From Chara braunii (Eukaryota > Streptophyta > Charophyceae > Charales > Characeae): a stretch of DNA of 64,000 nucleotides. Under the pieces are notes generated by a model. It saw only the letters and a list, made by a program, of their open reading frames with translations, was not told the origin of the DNA and made no database searches. Shown in pieces: positions 34,118-45,529 of the stretch (position 1 is its first letter; every line of letters starts with the position of its first letter). The translations under genes were made by a program, and so were the position numbers. Where the stretch lies: positions 1,247,327-1,311,326 of the forward strand of contig BFEA01000053.1 of NCBI GenBank assembly GCA_003427395.1, written 5' to 3'.

Positions 34118-35809
34118 ACAATCATGCATACGACAAGGGTTGTCTTGACTTCAAACAACACTTATCAATAAAAGGATAAAAGCATGACTAACATGCGTAA
34201 TGACGCTAAATTGGCGTTTGATCAAAATATCTTAACTCTGCCTGCGAGACGGCTGGACTGTCACAACCTTTTCGACTGGATGAGATGCGGTGCCAAGTTC
34301 TTTCATTCCACCCTGTACTGACTGCTAGCAAAGAATTGTTGGCATCCCTACTTCCAAGCAAGTTAAGATGTTATCACTCCAGTGATGACCACGCCTTCAC
34401 TCTAACTTTGTTGTGAATGTCATCTGCAAGTAATCCGGTTACCACTATGCAAGTTGCAACCGGCTTGAACAACCGAACACTTGATAGCCCCATTAAAGAA
34501 GAGGACCTGCTTTCAAATTTTGTTGGTTGCTTTGTCCTCCTGGCCCTTGTTGACCCCACTGAAAAAGGTTGTTCTCGGGCTGTAGCTATCCAAGTCTTAC
34601 TCGTCGTATCGACCCTATTGGTCCTCGCTTCTCGTGGCGAGACCAACCACGTCAAGAGTGCCTACCCGCGCTCCAACTGGTAACCATGAATCGTGCTTCT
34701 TGTGGCTCAATTCTCCATACACAAGTGACCCCTAAGACGACCACTAAGGGGTATGCTATGACAGTTCCCCCTAACGCGAGGCGCTGAGGACTTAAGGTTT
34801 TTTCCGTAAGTAGGCGCATGTCCTTTCCCTAGGAGGTGGCCTGGGATACCCCTCGTCCTCGCCCGAGCGAACCTCGGGTCTCAGTAGTCAGGCTGGCTCC
34901 ACCACAACAGCATGGTTTCCCCCCGCATACTCATACGCGGTCCGCTCCGAGTCGATAGGAGGGCCGGCCCCTAAGGCAGCGAACCGCAGGCTCAGATGCC
35001 TCATATAAAAGGGAAACACGTCTACCATGGCGGGAAATGATCTCTCGCCGCCTGACGTCAAGGGTAACTTAGAGGAATAGAAGAGATTACAGAAGAAAAA
35101 ATCATTCGGAAAGACGGGCATAGACAGAGAGGGTCAGACAGGAAAGAATGGGTATCCTCAGGAAAAGTACATGTCCAATTGATTTTTTCTTCTTTATATG
35201 ATCAAATTCCTTTTCGTCGTCTACTGGTTGTCCTTCCCTTCAACAGGCATGCAGGTGAGCAACATAAATCCTTTCATTGCCATTCACATGGTCAGATTCC
35301 CTTTTTTCAGACATCCTTCTACCTACCTGCACATCAGATCAAACAACAAGTTCAAAGAAGACGATACAAGTTCAAACTCACGTCAGACTTCCATTCACAT
35401 GCGTAAACACACATTTCCTCTACCTTTTCAGTGAACGTCCAAAAAACAGGGTCAAGCAAAGTGCGGGTTCACACAGGTGTGAAGGGGTCTGAGTCAAAAC
35501 TGACCTTGAGTGAAATTGAAGAGACGGTCCACTCAAGAAGACCGTGTAAAATATCGCACTCCATAAAAGATAATCGTCACAACAAGTCGCTCGCAAAGTG
35601 ATCCGAACCACCCCCTAGAGTGATCGCTTGCCGCGACACCCTCTCAACACACTATCATTCCCAACAATCTGACGGCGTCTCAGCGTCGTCGTCACACACC
35701 CCCAATTTCACTACGCTGCCACGGCGTCGCACTCACACCACTTTCAAGCGCACCACCACGTGTCAATACCCAGTCACTGCTTTATATAGTCAGTGCAAGA
35801 ATATTGTCG

Positions 35810-36240
35810 CCTTCGCCGTAAAAAATTTGGCAGCGCTTCCACACCACTGCCATCAAACCCGCGCTATCGCCGAAAAATTTCGGCAGCGCTTCCGCACCAC
35901 TACCTAGAACGCACTGCCGCTGCCACAAAAAATTGACAGCGCTTCCGCACTATCGCCGTCAAACCCAACGCTGTCGCCGCAAATTTTTGGCAGCGCTTCC
36001 GCACTACTGTCGACAAAGTGTTGCCGTTGCCGTGCCAAACAGGCAGAGTCTACCCTACACCGCTTGCCGAAGACTTGTCGCCGCCGTGCAAAAGAGGCAG
36101 AGTCTCCCCTGCACCACGTGCCGAAGACTTGTCGCCGCCGTGCAAAACGGGCAGAGTTTCCCCTACACCACTTGTCGAAAAACATGCCGTCGCCGTGCAA
36201 AACGGGCAGAGTTTCCCCTGCACCGCTTGTTGAAAAACCT
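35810..36240. repeat. Two ~53-54-bp minisatellites in LTR copy 2
   Basis: The same two arrays as 24,416-24,830. The second array is more regular here, with units keyed on GGCAGAGTCTCCCCTGCACC and CTTGTCGCCGCCGTGCAAAA at 54-bp spacing. Confidence 0.85.
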
Positions 36241-37041
36241 GCCACGAACAGCAGCACCTCCTGCTGGCACCCAGCAACACGGTGGCTATGGCAGCCTCTC
36301 CTCTCCTCACCTTGCTGAGATGGCGGTTGTGGTTGTGCTTCACAGCTATGGCCACCTCCAACAATCCTCCTCCATCACTTGCAAACTCAGCTCCCTCTCA
36401 CTCCACCAGCAGCTCCTTCTCCAGCAACCCACATTCCCCCAAGCGTAATGCCAGTAGCACCAGCCACAAATGAATGTTGGTTGGCTGGCTGGTCGTTGTT
36501 TTATAGTTGGTTGGAGGCTGTGGGCAGCTGCTTTGCCCCCATCCAAAACTCGGAATGAGGCCTGGCCCTTGATCTCAGACGAGATCAAGGGCTGAGAAAC
36601 TTGATGTTCCCCTAGGGGAACCAAGTTCCAGGCCTTGGTAAAGCATCTGGCCGCTACCCCCGGCCAGATGCAGCCCTAAATGGTTATATAAAGCCAAGTA
36701 AAGCAGACTGTTGAAGTTCAACAGTCTGCTGTCAACCCAGAGTCCAGATGCTTCTACCCCCGCATTTGGCCCTGCGTCGCGATTAGATTCGTGACGCTCT
36801 GTTTTTTTTTTTTTAATTTTATCCCCTCCCCTCTCGTTTTTTTGTGCAGGGGGCAACTCGCCGTTCAAAACGAACGGCCGCCCCCTTAGTCTTTTGCCAG
36901 AGCAAAAATAGAGCCCAGCTCAGCAAGGGCTTCTTTCCCCTGCCCTGCGCCTGTATCTAGTGCAAAGGTGCACCTAATATAGGCGCGGCGGTCCAAGAGA
37001 GCAGCCCGTTTTCAAACGAACAGGCACTCTTTGATGGGTCG

Positions 37042-37045
<4 letters not shown>

Positions 37046-37092
<47 letters not shown>

Positions 37093-37102
37093 CCCCCTCT
37101 CT

Positions 37103-37140
<38 letters not shown>
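37046..37140. repeat. (CT)n followed by (GT)n
   Basis: A CT tract interrupted by C8 is followed by about 17 GT units, inside LTR copy 2. The GT part is absent from copy 1. Confidence 0.95.
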
Positions 37141-37143
<3 letters not shown>

Positions 37144-38426
37144 CATCCCGACAGTCGCAACCACTGCCAGCTATAGGTGAGCTATCGGGTAGCCCTCCTG
37201 AGAGAGAGGCAAACTGAACCTAAACGTGTGCAGCAAAAAAAAGAAAGAAAAAAACTTGCGCCCGGAATCTAGCCACATTTTTGTGGCAGATTCTTCTGAT
37301 TTTGGTCATCCTATTGCTGAGGTGACAACTCGATCGTCAAAAACGAATGGGCACTTACTAATTTCTATTAAAAGAAAAAGAAATCAACGAAAAACAAGAA
37401 AATCTAAAACAAATCTAAAAAAAAATCCAAAAAAGAACAAAAGAAGAGAATTCGAAACTTCTTCTATAACAGTTGCCCGTTTTTTAGGGCACTGTCACGT
37501 TTACAAGGCTGAAGTACCTTAGGCACTTCCAAGGGCGTCAAGTGGCGCTCAAGTTTAGTTTAGTTTTTGTTTGTTTTTTTTTTTAGTTGTTTTATACATT
37601 TTTTTGCCCGTCGGCTACAGCCAACGGGCACGTCAGGTCGCGTGGCCTTTCAGCCACGAGCAACCAACCCCCAAGGGCATGGTTCCACTAGCAAAGAGGA
37701 TCGGATCGAATGCCTGAATCTGGACGATGTTACGAAGATGTGCAGGAAATCGAGATTAAACTACTTTTCTGCATCTCTGCTTAAAACACATCCAGATTCA
37801 GTAGCTAGATCCTATCCTTTTTGCTAGTGGGACCTCAGCCCTAAGGAGCCCTCGTTCTTTTTTCTTTTCTTTTTTTTTCAAAAAAAAAATAATTAAAGAA
37901 AAAAAAAAATGGATTACTTTTCAATTCATGCGTGTCATCCTTGAAAGCGTCGGGGCCAGTTTGATCAGTGTGCAGCAGATCTCAGCCTCGCGATCTTGAG
38001 GATCGCACGACCGAGATTGGCCACGCCCAACTGCCTTGGGCTGCTCCAAAAGGAGCTTGCCCGGTAGGATGATTGCAGTCGGGCTTGATCCCGATACTTG
38101 CCAGGTAAGAGTCCTATGCAATAACCTACTGGGCTAGCTCTTATCACGACAGTGATAGGAGCAACTCTCTTATATGAAGAGCTCGCCCAGTCAGGTTTCC
38201 CCCATACCGTGACCTTGCAGGCTTTGCCTGCCCGTAGCCTTGCGGGCCCAGCCTGCTTGCGGCCTTGCAGGCCTCGCCTGCTTGTGGCCTTGCATACTCA
38301 GCTGGCCGCGTGACCTTGGCATCGGCCTGTCAACCCTCTGGCTCGGTGTCAACCCCCGCGGCCCTAGAATTAAAATCCTTCTTCCTATTCCCCATGCGTC
38401 GCGGCTCTATACCCGGCGCACCCCTG

Positions 38427-38876
38427 TTTTTAGCCTACTTAGGCCCTGAATTGTGCGGCTTTGTCGAGAACCGCGGTTTAGTTTTCCCATGAATCTTATT
38501 TTAAATAGACTAGGCCTAACTTTAGTTTTAGATAGACTAGGCCCTGAATCTTATTTTAGATAGACTAGGCCTAACTTTAGTTTTAGATAGACTAGGCCTA
38601 ACTTATTTTAGATAGACTAGGCCCTGAATCTTATTTTAGATAGACTAGGCCTAACTCTAGTTTTCCCATAACCGCACACTACTGCGGCTTCGTCGAGAAC
38701 CGCGGATGACAGTGCCGACTCCCGCTGTCTCGAACGAACGTCGATGTCGTCACACGTCAACGACGTCCTACGTTAACGACATCAGGCTTTAGGTCTCTCT
38801 GTTATAGGGTTGGTCTGAATAACTTTGGCAACGTCAATCTCATCATGTTCCTCAATGAAAAAAGTCGGACAGTGTC
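38427..38876. repeat. ~450-bp block private to LTR copy 2, with a 27-bp array
   Basis: The flanks join directly in copy 1 (...GCGCACCC / TAACCTTGAAAAACTC). Inside, TAGACTAGGC recurs at 38,506, 38,533, 38,561, 38,588, 38,613 and 38,641, giving units of 25-28 bp. A GC-rich motif, GTCGAGAACCGCGG, occurs on both sides of the array (about 38,463 and 38,692). The block ends in repeated ACGTCAACGACGTC-like palindromic words. It could be an insertion. Confidence 0.75.
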
Positions 38877-39030
38877 TGACCTTGAAAAACTCAGGCAGAA
38901 ACCCTCACAGAGGTTTTTGTCCCGACACCGGGGAGGGGCGCCTACCGTTTGCTTAAGCCAAGCACAACAACGCACGTCACTCGCTGCGCCTGCTTCCAAG
39001 GTCTTCAGCGGGCAGTAGGGTGTTAACGTC

Positions 39031-39715
39031 AGCACTGACCCGCTGGGTGGCCATTAGGAGAGTTGGGTTCAAAATCCGTCACTGCTTGTGGCATTATAAT
39101 AAGCTAAGTTATTCAAGAATAAATTGTCGAACTTCGAGCTTGCCTTATGCGCAAAGATCGCCTTGCTCAGGCAGGAGGGTCTCTCATGGGCTCAACGACA
39201 AGAGATGATAGGGAGTGTCAGACGGTAGTTTCCCCCCATCAACATCCAATTTCAAAAGTTAATGATGCCATCTCAAACTGCAAAGGGTTTGAAGGGTGCA
39301 TTAAGGCAAGCGCAGTAGAATCCAAGCCAATCGATGTTTTTTTCAGGGTAAGGGATGAACAGTAAAAAAACAGTCAATCACTAGGTGTAGAGCGTCAACT
39401 TCTCCCAGCGCAAACGAGGGTGATATGGTAACCAGTGACCCAACATTGGGTCTTACATTCATTGGCCATGGGTTATCCCTGTATTGATGACTCAATCAAT
39501 GTCCCTTTTGGGGGGAAAGTGTCCGTTGATTCATGTGTCAGCCCACCACGGGCATCGAGAGTTGTTTCCCCACCAGACGAGGGTCGTTGAGTTGTTGCAC
39601 CGAAGCAGCAAACTTCACTTCCGCCGTTCTCGGAATATTTGAAAAAGGAAATAAATAAAACAAAAATGGATAAGTTAAATGATATGCCTTTCAAGGAAAC
39701 AACAGTCTCTCAACG
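39031..39715. other. Spacer with no gene recognised
   Basis: GGGTTCAAAATCC at about 39,065 resembles a Pol III B box, but no A box or cloverleaf is visible. Short frames only. Confidence 0.35.
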
Positions 39716-39904
39716 CTAGCCAATCATAGGCTTGAGCACGGGGTTTTCACTGAACACATGAGTCCCAATTAGTTGCAAGTTAGCCAGATACTGGATCTCC
39801 TTTCCACTGACCTTGCTTTTTTCTAGGACCAATAATTCAATAAACGCCCTTTCAGTGAGAGCAACAACCGTGTCCACTTGCACACGGCCCGTACTCAGGG
39901 CATC
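39716..39904 (-). CDS. Candidate terminal exon of an unrecognised gene
   Basis: On the minus strand TTTCTTGCAG, a good splice acceptor, is followed by 62 codons to a TAG. They read DALSTGRVQVDTVVALTERA, FIELLVLEKSKVSGKEIQYL and so on, with even amino-acid use and no low complexity. This is one of the more protein-like short frames in the window. I do not recognise the family. No upstream exon or polyadenylation signal was identified. It may be a gene fragment captured by a repeat. Confidence 0.35.
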   Translation of the reverse strand, partial: DALSTGRVQVDTVVALTERAFIELLVLEKSKVSGKEIQYLANLQLIGTHVFSENPVLKPMIG

Positions 39905-40589
39905 CTGCAAGAAATTTGGCTAGACACATTCAGAGCGTCTGTTCATATGAATACCGGTATAGTCGTTTCACTTCCCTAATGCAAGGCACGTTCTCCCAAC
40001 GGAGCACAAGTTTAAGTTCGGACCGCTAGAAATCACAGGCTTGACCCAACCGCAGCTAGTTGGTAAAGATAGATGATTAAATGCCCACACAGACACTCTC
40101 TCTCTCTCTCCCTCTCTCTCTCGTTTGCCCCTCTCACTCGGCAGAAGGTTGGCTTGGCTATATCCACTAGCTGGTTGATCATAGTTTGTTGGGTCAAGCT
40201 CAAAGGTGCCCAATCGAGTTCATGGTCAGACGAGGGGTGTTGGAGAATAAGGTTGTCTAGGAATTATCCGAATAGGTGGATAAAAAAAAAAAAAAAACGT
40301 AAAAAAAAACATATAATTAAAACTAAGACTCTCTCCCATGTCCTCGCATACATCCCTCACTCCCTCGCATGCATATCTCACCCGCTTTCCTGAATATCTT
40401 CCCTTTCTCCCCGGATCTGAGCTCAGGAAGGGTGTTCCGATATGAGACCAGCAGTCCTTCTCATAGCATATCCCCGCCTTTACTCATTCATGACCAATCG
40501 GAGTTGCACTTACTTGATTATCTAGTTATTCAGTAATCTTACTTGGGAAAAGGGTTTGGTTCCCTGTCCTTCACTGGCGAGGTTGATTG
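39905..40589. other. Spacer with short CT tract and A-rich run
   Basis: A CT tract lies at about 40,096-40,123 and A16/A9 runs at about 40,281-40,309. No supported gene. Confidence 0.4.
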
Positions 40590-41290
40590 AGCATCTCCTT
40601 AATGAAGGTGGTTGAAAGAGACTGGTCCCACCTATAGCGGGAGCACTTGATCAGCTGACCAACAGGATGCTCATTTGCCTGATCAAAGATACTAGCCGCT
40701 CCCGCCAGCAGCGGGAATGCTTAATTAGCTGGCTAGCAGGATCATACTGGTCTCTCCCGTCAACACTGGGATCACTTGATTACTCGATTGTCTGATCAGA
40801 GATATTGGCCGCTACCACCAACAGCGGTTTGATGGACTGATCTGCTCGCCCAAAGCGACTACCTCCGTCAACAACGGGAATACCTGATCATCCGGCCTTC
40901 GAAAAGCTCGATCGCCCGTTCAGAGAGAATAATAGATTGCCAGATCGACGAAGCTGGCAGTTCCCACCACCCGCGGAAACATTGGGAATGCTCGATTGAT
41001 GGTTCACTGAACCTGATCATTCCCGCCAGCAGCGGGGCACTCGATTGGCAGATCACGGAACCTAATTACTTCCGTCACCTGCGGGATACTCAAAATGCTC
41101 GCTGACCACAGAACCTGATCCCTCCTGCCAGCAGCGGGATACTCGAAATTGCTCGCTGACCACAAAACCTGATCCCTCCTGTCAGCAGCGGGATACTTGA
41201 AATTGCTCGCTGACCATAGAACCTGATCTTTCCCGCCAGCACCGGAATACTCGAATTGTTCGCTGACCGATCAGCGAAAACGACTGGCAT
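40590..41290. repeat. 54-bp minisatellite (CCGCCAGCAGCGGGA core)
   Basis: The right part is regular: AACCTGATCCCTCCTG starts at 41,112, 41,166 and 41,220, exactly 54 bases apart. Leftward, the same CCCGCCAGCAGCGGGA and GATCA-type words continue in diverged units to about 40,590. Each unit holds a CCGC...GCGG inverted repeat. Confidence 0.85.
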
Positions 41291-41949
41291 ATCCGGGCGT
41301 CAGCAACTGCTATCCTCTCGAGCCTGATTTACCGCGGTGACTCGGCCGCTCGTTTCCTAAGCATCTTCCTGCTATCTTGACAAAATGTGTATGCCAGGAA
41401 CGACTACGGGCACTGCATGTGTGATTCCCTCCTGTAGATCGGTCTGCGATAGAGCGTCCTACGAGCGAACTCCAGAAGCGCGAAGGACATTTGGCACGCA
41501 TTCCCCAAATGCCCAGTCCGAATGTGTCGGCCCCTTCTCACGCCAGACGCGTCAACCCTCTTTGTTGAAACGGGCTGTGTTGTGGACGCCCCATTCACGC
41601 CTTTGGCCATCTAAACCATGGCGAGCAAACCAGAGTGGGCGGGGTACGCTAGGCATGTTTTCAATTGCGCCTCCTTCAAAAATTCCCCTCGTTCCACTGG
41701 CTAGTCCTTCTTCTATACTTGGTAGAGCAGCGAACGACACAGGGCGCCTGGCCCACAGTTAAACCCTCAGAGTCCCTGCCTGATCGAATTTCACGCGGCA
41801 ACCCCCAGATTCGAGTATCAGGCCCAAGATCTCAGGATAAGGGTCACAGTCGAGTACCCGCGGCTCAAGTGTACCAAGCCAGTTTCTCTGCTAAGATGGC
41901 AATACCACATCGCCGTAAGCGGCTCCAATGTCGAGGCAGTGACGGCAAA
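41291..41949. other. Spacer with overlapping unsupported frames
   Basis: Frames of 60-140 codons overlap on both strands (for example plus 41,385-41,762 and 41,665-42,087), which is what GC-balanced non-coding DNA gives. None has a recognisable motif. Confidence 0.35.
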
Positions 41950-42290
41950 AAAAAAAAAATAGCGCCGACTTACCGTGAGTTCCGTTTGTGTCGGGCCAGC
42001 AGTCGTACCCGGCCAATGTCAAATACCGTACCGAGCAGTGTGTCGTACCAGTGTCATCCCGACACCATGCCAGTGTCAAACCGGTAGTCGTGGCAATCCG
42101 AGCCAGTAACTGCATGTTGCCGCCCCAATTGTCGCACCCATCATCTCAATCATTGAACCGTAGTAGCCTGTACCAACGTTGTCCCAGTAACGGCGACATA
42201 CCTGTTCCGAACGAGTGTGCTACGCTCGTTCCAAACCAGTGTCCACACCAAACTAATACAGTTGTGTGGCCCATCCCAAAGTAGAACCAG
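41950..42290. repeat. Degenerate CCAGTGTC/CCGGTA array
   Basis: Words such as CCAGTGTCA, GTCGTACC and CCGTACCG recur at irregular 25-50-bp spacing. It is related in style to the array at 30,740-31,440. Confidence 0.5.
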
Positions 42291-42819
42291 TAACAACAAC
42301 AACCCGACCATGTCGCCGTAACCTTAAAACCCGGTCTCGCTCACTCAAAAACATCGAGGTCATAGCGAGGGTAGTAATCAGATTAATCGAGCAAAATCAA
42401 ACGTGGGCTTATAATTATCGGGGACTCGTACAAATCAATGGACCCAAGGTAAATAAATAATTCCCGACAAAAATCCATCAAGAATAAATTCCGATAAAAA
42501 TTTAATCAATTAATAGATAATCATTTGTTTTCTTTTCTCTTTCTTATTTTTAAATTTTTTGCTCTTTTTTTATTTTGTTATTAAAATTAATGAAAATCAA
42601 GGGTTCATTTCCCCGCCAATTTGTCAGTGTAAAAGGGCCATGCCAAGGCCAACTACCATACCCTCGTCCCGCAGCTGGCCGCTTAGGAAACAGCCTTGGA
42701 ACAGACAAAAAGGGTAAGTGTCAGGCGCGGTAGACGAGGTTGTTCATTTTATTAATTTCAAGGGTTAGTTCTTGCGGTTGATGCAGGAGATTCTGGGTTC
42801 CTCTGACGACCCCTGATTT

Positions 42820-43460
42820 TTCCCGAGGGTTCCGACAAGAGTACCCGACAAATCCTCACCGGACGTTTGGCGGAGGGACGAATTCCTCGTATGTCGGGTG
42901 GTCGACTGGTCTGCGGCCGCCCCACAACGGGACCAAAAATTTTGGACAGAGTCGATACTGGCTTGGAACGGGACTGATTCTGCAGACGGGACCGGAATTC
43001 TGGGACAAAGCAGGTTCCGGGCCCTTGACGGACCGGAACTTTGATGAGGTTGGGACTTAGGGGTCAAACCAGGACTTTCAGATCGTGCCGGGACATTTTG
43101 AGGTCGGGCTGGAATTTGAAGTTCGGGCCAGGACTTTGGGCCAAGATAGATATTCGGGATCAGGTTTTAACCATTGGAGGGTTGGCCAAGATATTAGGGA
43201 TCAGGTTGGGACCTTTGGGTTACGCCGAGACTTTGGACCGAGTTGGGGCGTCCGGGTCGGACCTTGGCTGCAGCACAGTGAGAACAACGAGCACATCTGG
43301 GACTTCATCTTGAGGCGGTCGGTGACGCTAAAGGGCTGAAGCTCGATCTCGAGCTTTGGCCTCAATGGGCTCGGGAGTCCAACTCCGACACAGAGAGTTC
43401 TAGTGCGGTCCCGTGGGATCGGCAGACCAGATAGCGTAGGCACCCTATCGGGCGGAGAAT
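42820..43460. repeat. Degenerate ~22-30-bp array (GGTCGGGCCAGGACTTTG)
   Basis: Variants of GGTCGGG-CCAGGACTTT and GGGATCAGGTT recur many times, including GATATTCGGGATCAGG and GATATTAGGGATCAGG. Frames across it are repeat translations. Confidence 0.55.
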
Positions 43461-43989
43461 TCATCCTAGACTATTAGTAAGATCGATTGGGACTCAGACC
43501 GATTTTCCCGGTGTGGACTTAAAACTTACCTCTGAGATTGGATGTAGCTCAGTGAATCCTATTATTTTGGACTAAATGAAATCAGTCCTTTTTTTTCTTT
43601 CGGATGGTGGGTTGTGAGAGACTCGTGGATGTGTCTAAGGTCAGCTTCAGTCTTCATTCATGTGGACGTGGACTAACGGTTTTCTTGCAGGTTACAGGAG
43701 TCCCGCCCGACCCTCCTGTGGGTGACAGACACAGCGTGAAGTACAGGGTTCGGATCGGCGTGCCGACATAACACTTCTCCTGGTCGACACCGGTACCACT
43801 GTCGGTACCAGGTTAGTCCAGTCCAATCTAGTCGGTCCGCTGGGGGTATACCCCAATTGTAGTTTGTTTTCATGTCATTCTTCATTCTGCACATTTGGAG
43901 TACGTGCGTGTTGCGTCCGCGCCGGAGCTGCGTTGTCCCTTCCGACTCCATCTCCTTCTCCTCCCCCCTTCAACCCTTCGTCTTCATCC

Positions 43990-45491
43990 TGACGGACCGC
44001 CATCCCGGCGGGTCCGGCACAACTGAGCTTTCCGATTTGTGCCCCCTACCTTGTCCTCATCCTACCCCGGTGCGCTGCTGTTTGGATCTATCTCCGCCAT
44101 CGCTGTCCACCCTCCTGCGAGGTGCACCAGGCTCCCTCCCCCCTCCATCATAGTCGGCATCTGTGTTTGCACTAATGCCTCCTCCTTGCATATGAACAGA
44201 CTGCATCATCCCCGCGCACTACCTGTCCTTCTTCATGAGCTTCCAGTTAAGGTTATCAAAGTCTTCTTTTTCGTAAGTCAGAGGGAGCATAAACTCCCTT
44301 CTTTCGGCCCTGCTCATGTTCCAATGTATGCGCTCTCCTGAACGGTCATGGAAATCCTGGATCTTCTTCGCCTGGTCTAGGAGGTGATACTACCTCCTCT
44401 CACATTCCGCCTACCAACGTTGGAAACCCTATTCTTCAAGCTTGCTAATGATCCACATGTATTTTTTTTTCTCCCCCTCATCTTTTGCTTCCCTTGCCTT
44501 TGTTTTTGCATCATGTCTTCTTCGAATAGCAGCCACAATAACACCAAGCTCTCGTTGAACCCCCAATCATGTGAACTCTTCTCTTGCTGCCCCTTTCCAG
44601 CGTTGTCTTCACCACGACACCACCATCTGGCATTGCAACCCCACGTTCCGGGACTGTTGATTCCGACACTTCTGCATGTGGCACATTTGTATCATCCGTT
44701 GTGTCGATCGTCGCACTTCCCCCGCATTGTGTGTCGACGAAGTCCACATCAGCACCCGCCCATGTGCCACCCATGCTCGCGTCCATGTACGCCGCCCCCG
44801 GAATACCTTCTTGAACATCCTTCGGAATCGATGTGTCTACTGATGATGCAAGGTCCTCCCCCGCTGTGTGCTGGCAATCAGGGTTATCCATTCGAGGATT
44901 GTTGTGCACATGTACCGAGTGGAGGCCACATGGCGAAGTTGAAAGCGATAACGACTGACGAATCGGGCTATCCATCGAAGGATTGCCCTGCGCTTGTGGT
45001 GGGGGGAAGCCACGTGGGTGTGGTGGAAGTCGCACAGTCTGACGAGCATCCATTCCGAAATGCATGTTGGATACACCGGTTGCAGGCCCTTCGCTGCCAA
45101 ACGTGGTTGTTGAATCCGCGGCAGAGTATTGTCCTTCCTCTGCGCCTGACATGCCCTGTCCGCCACTGTGGACGTGGCCTTCGCGTGCCATTCCCCATGG
45201 AAGTTGAGATGAGCCAACAACACACTGCGGTCGATTGCCATTGTTGCCACGTGCACATGGAAAGCTACCACCTTCAGTGAGCAGCGAGTTGAAACTGTTC
45301 GATCTTCTTGCCTGACTGTTGTACACGGAAGTGTGGAAGTTTTTGAAATTTGGCAATGGCAGCAAACCTCCCGGCATTAGCGGAGCAGCTTGTCCCACCG
45401 TGTTGTCGGCTCGGTGGGAATCGACATTGAACGACAGGCCGTACTGCGGGCTTGAAGATGGCGGGACGTCCTGCATGTTGCTCGTGTTCAT
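43990..45491 (-). pseudogene. Trihelix / MYB-SANT-like DNA-binding protein, pseudogene
   Basis: From the ATG at 45,491, 326 codons are open. They give a Ser/Gly/Pro-rich N-terminus (MNTSNMQDVPPSSSPQYG...) ending in KRRVHMIGG, with an early stop at 44,511. A frame shift near 44,560 restores a helical domain: VQRELGVIVAAIRRRHDAK, KKKYMWIISKLEE, AECERR, YHLLDQAKKIQDFHDRSG and WNMSRAERREF. This matches the trihelix pattern of tryptophan helices followed by a KKI.DF linker and a W.M..ER segment. That frame has TAG at 44,429-44,431, 44,411-44,413, 44,390-44,392 and 44,219-44,221. The third sits where the domain normally has its Trp. The frame continues through a Gly/Asp-rich tail to about 43,990. 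Trihelix proteins bind DNA as transcription factors; similar domains accompany PIF/Harbinger transposons. Confidence 0.6.
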
Positions 45492-45529
45492 TGGCGGCGA
45501 TGGCGACAGTGACTGCCGACCTTAGGTAG

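Larger units (their letters stand above)
33566..39030 (-). mobile_element. Giant LTR-like repeat, copy 2
   Basis: The direct-repeat partner of 22,071-28,000. By position and strand this would be the 5' LTR of the minus-strand element whose primer binding site is at 33,546-33,563. TATA box, minisatellites, CT tract and the downstream GTCCCGACA...CGGGGAGG segment all correspond. It has one 31-bp unit instead of three, a CT+GT tract instead of CT only, and a private ~450-bp block with a 27-bp array. The right boundary is where similarity fades (near CAGTAGGGT) and is not exact. No intact coding is seen. Confidence 0.6.

Noticed and set aside
39040-39095. Possible tRNA-derived SINE (GGGTTCAAAATCC)
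   Set aside because: The A-box candidate is weak, the spacing too short, and no second copy was seen.
40590-41290. CRISPR-like array
   Set aside because: Units are contiguous, diverged minisatellite repeats without unique spacers of constant length, and the setting is eukaryotic.
44219-44431. Reassigned TAG codon (alternative genetic code) to explain the trihelix stops
   Set aside because: A frameshift is also present, and TGA and TAA interrupt neighbouring coding remnants as well, so ordinary decay is enough.
44384-45280. Plus-strand frame of 298 codons, Cys/His/Pro-rich
   Set aside because: It is the antisense of the minus-strand trihelix pseudogene, which has a recognisable domain; the plus frame has none.
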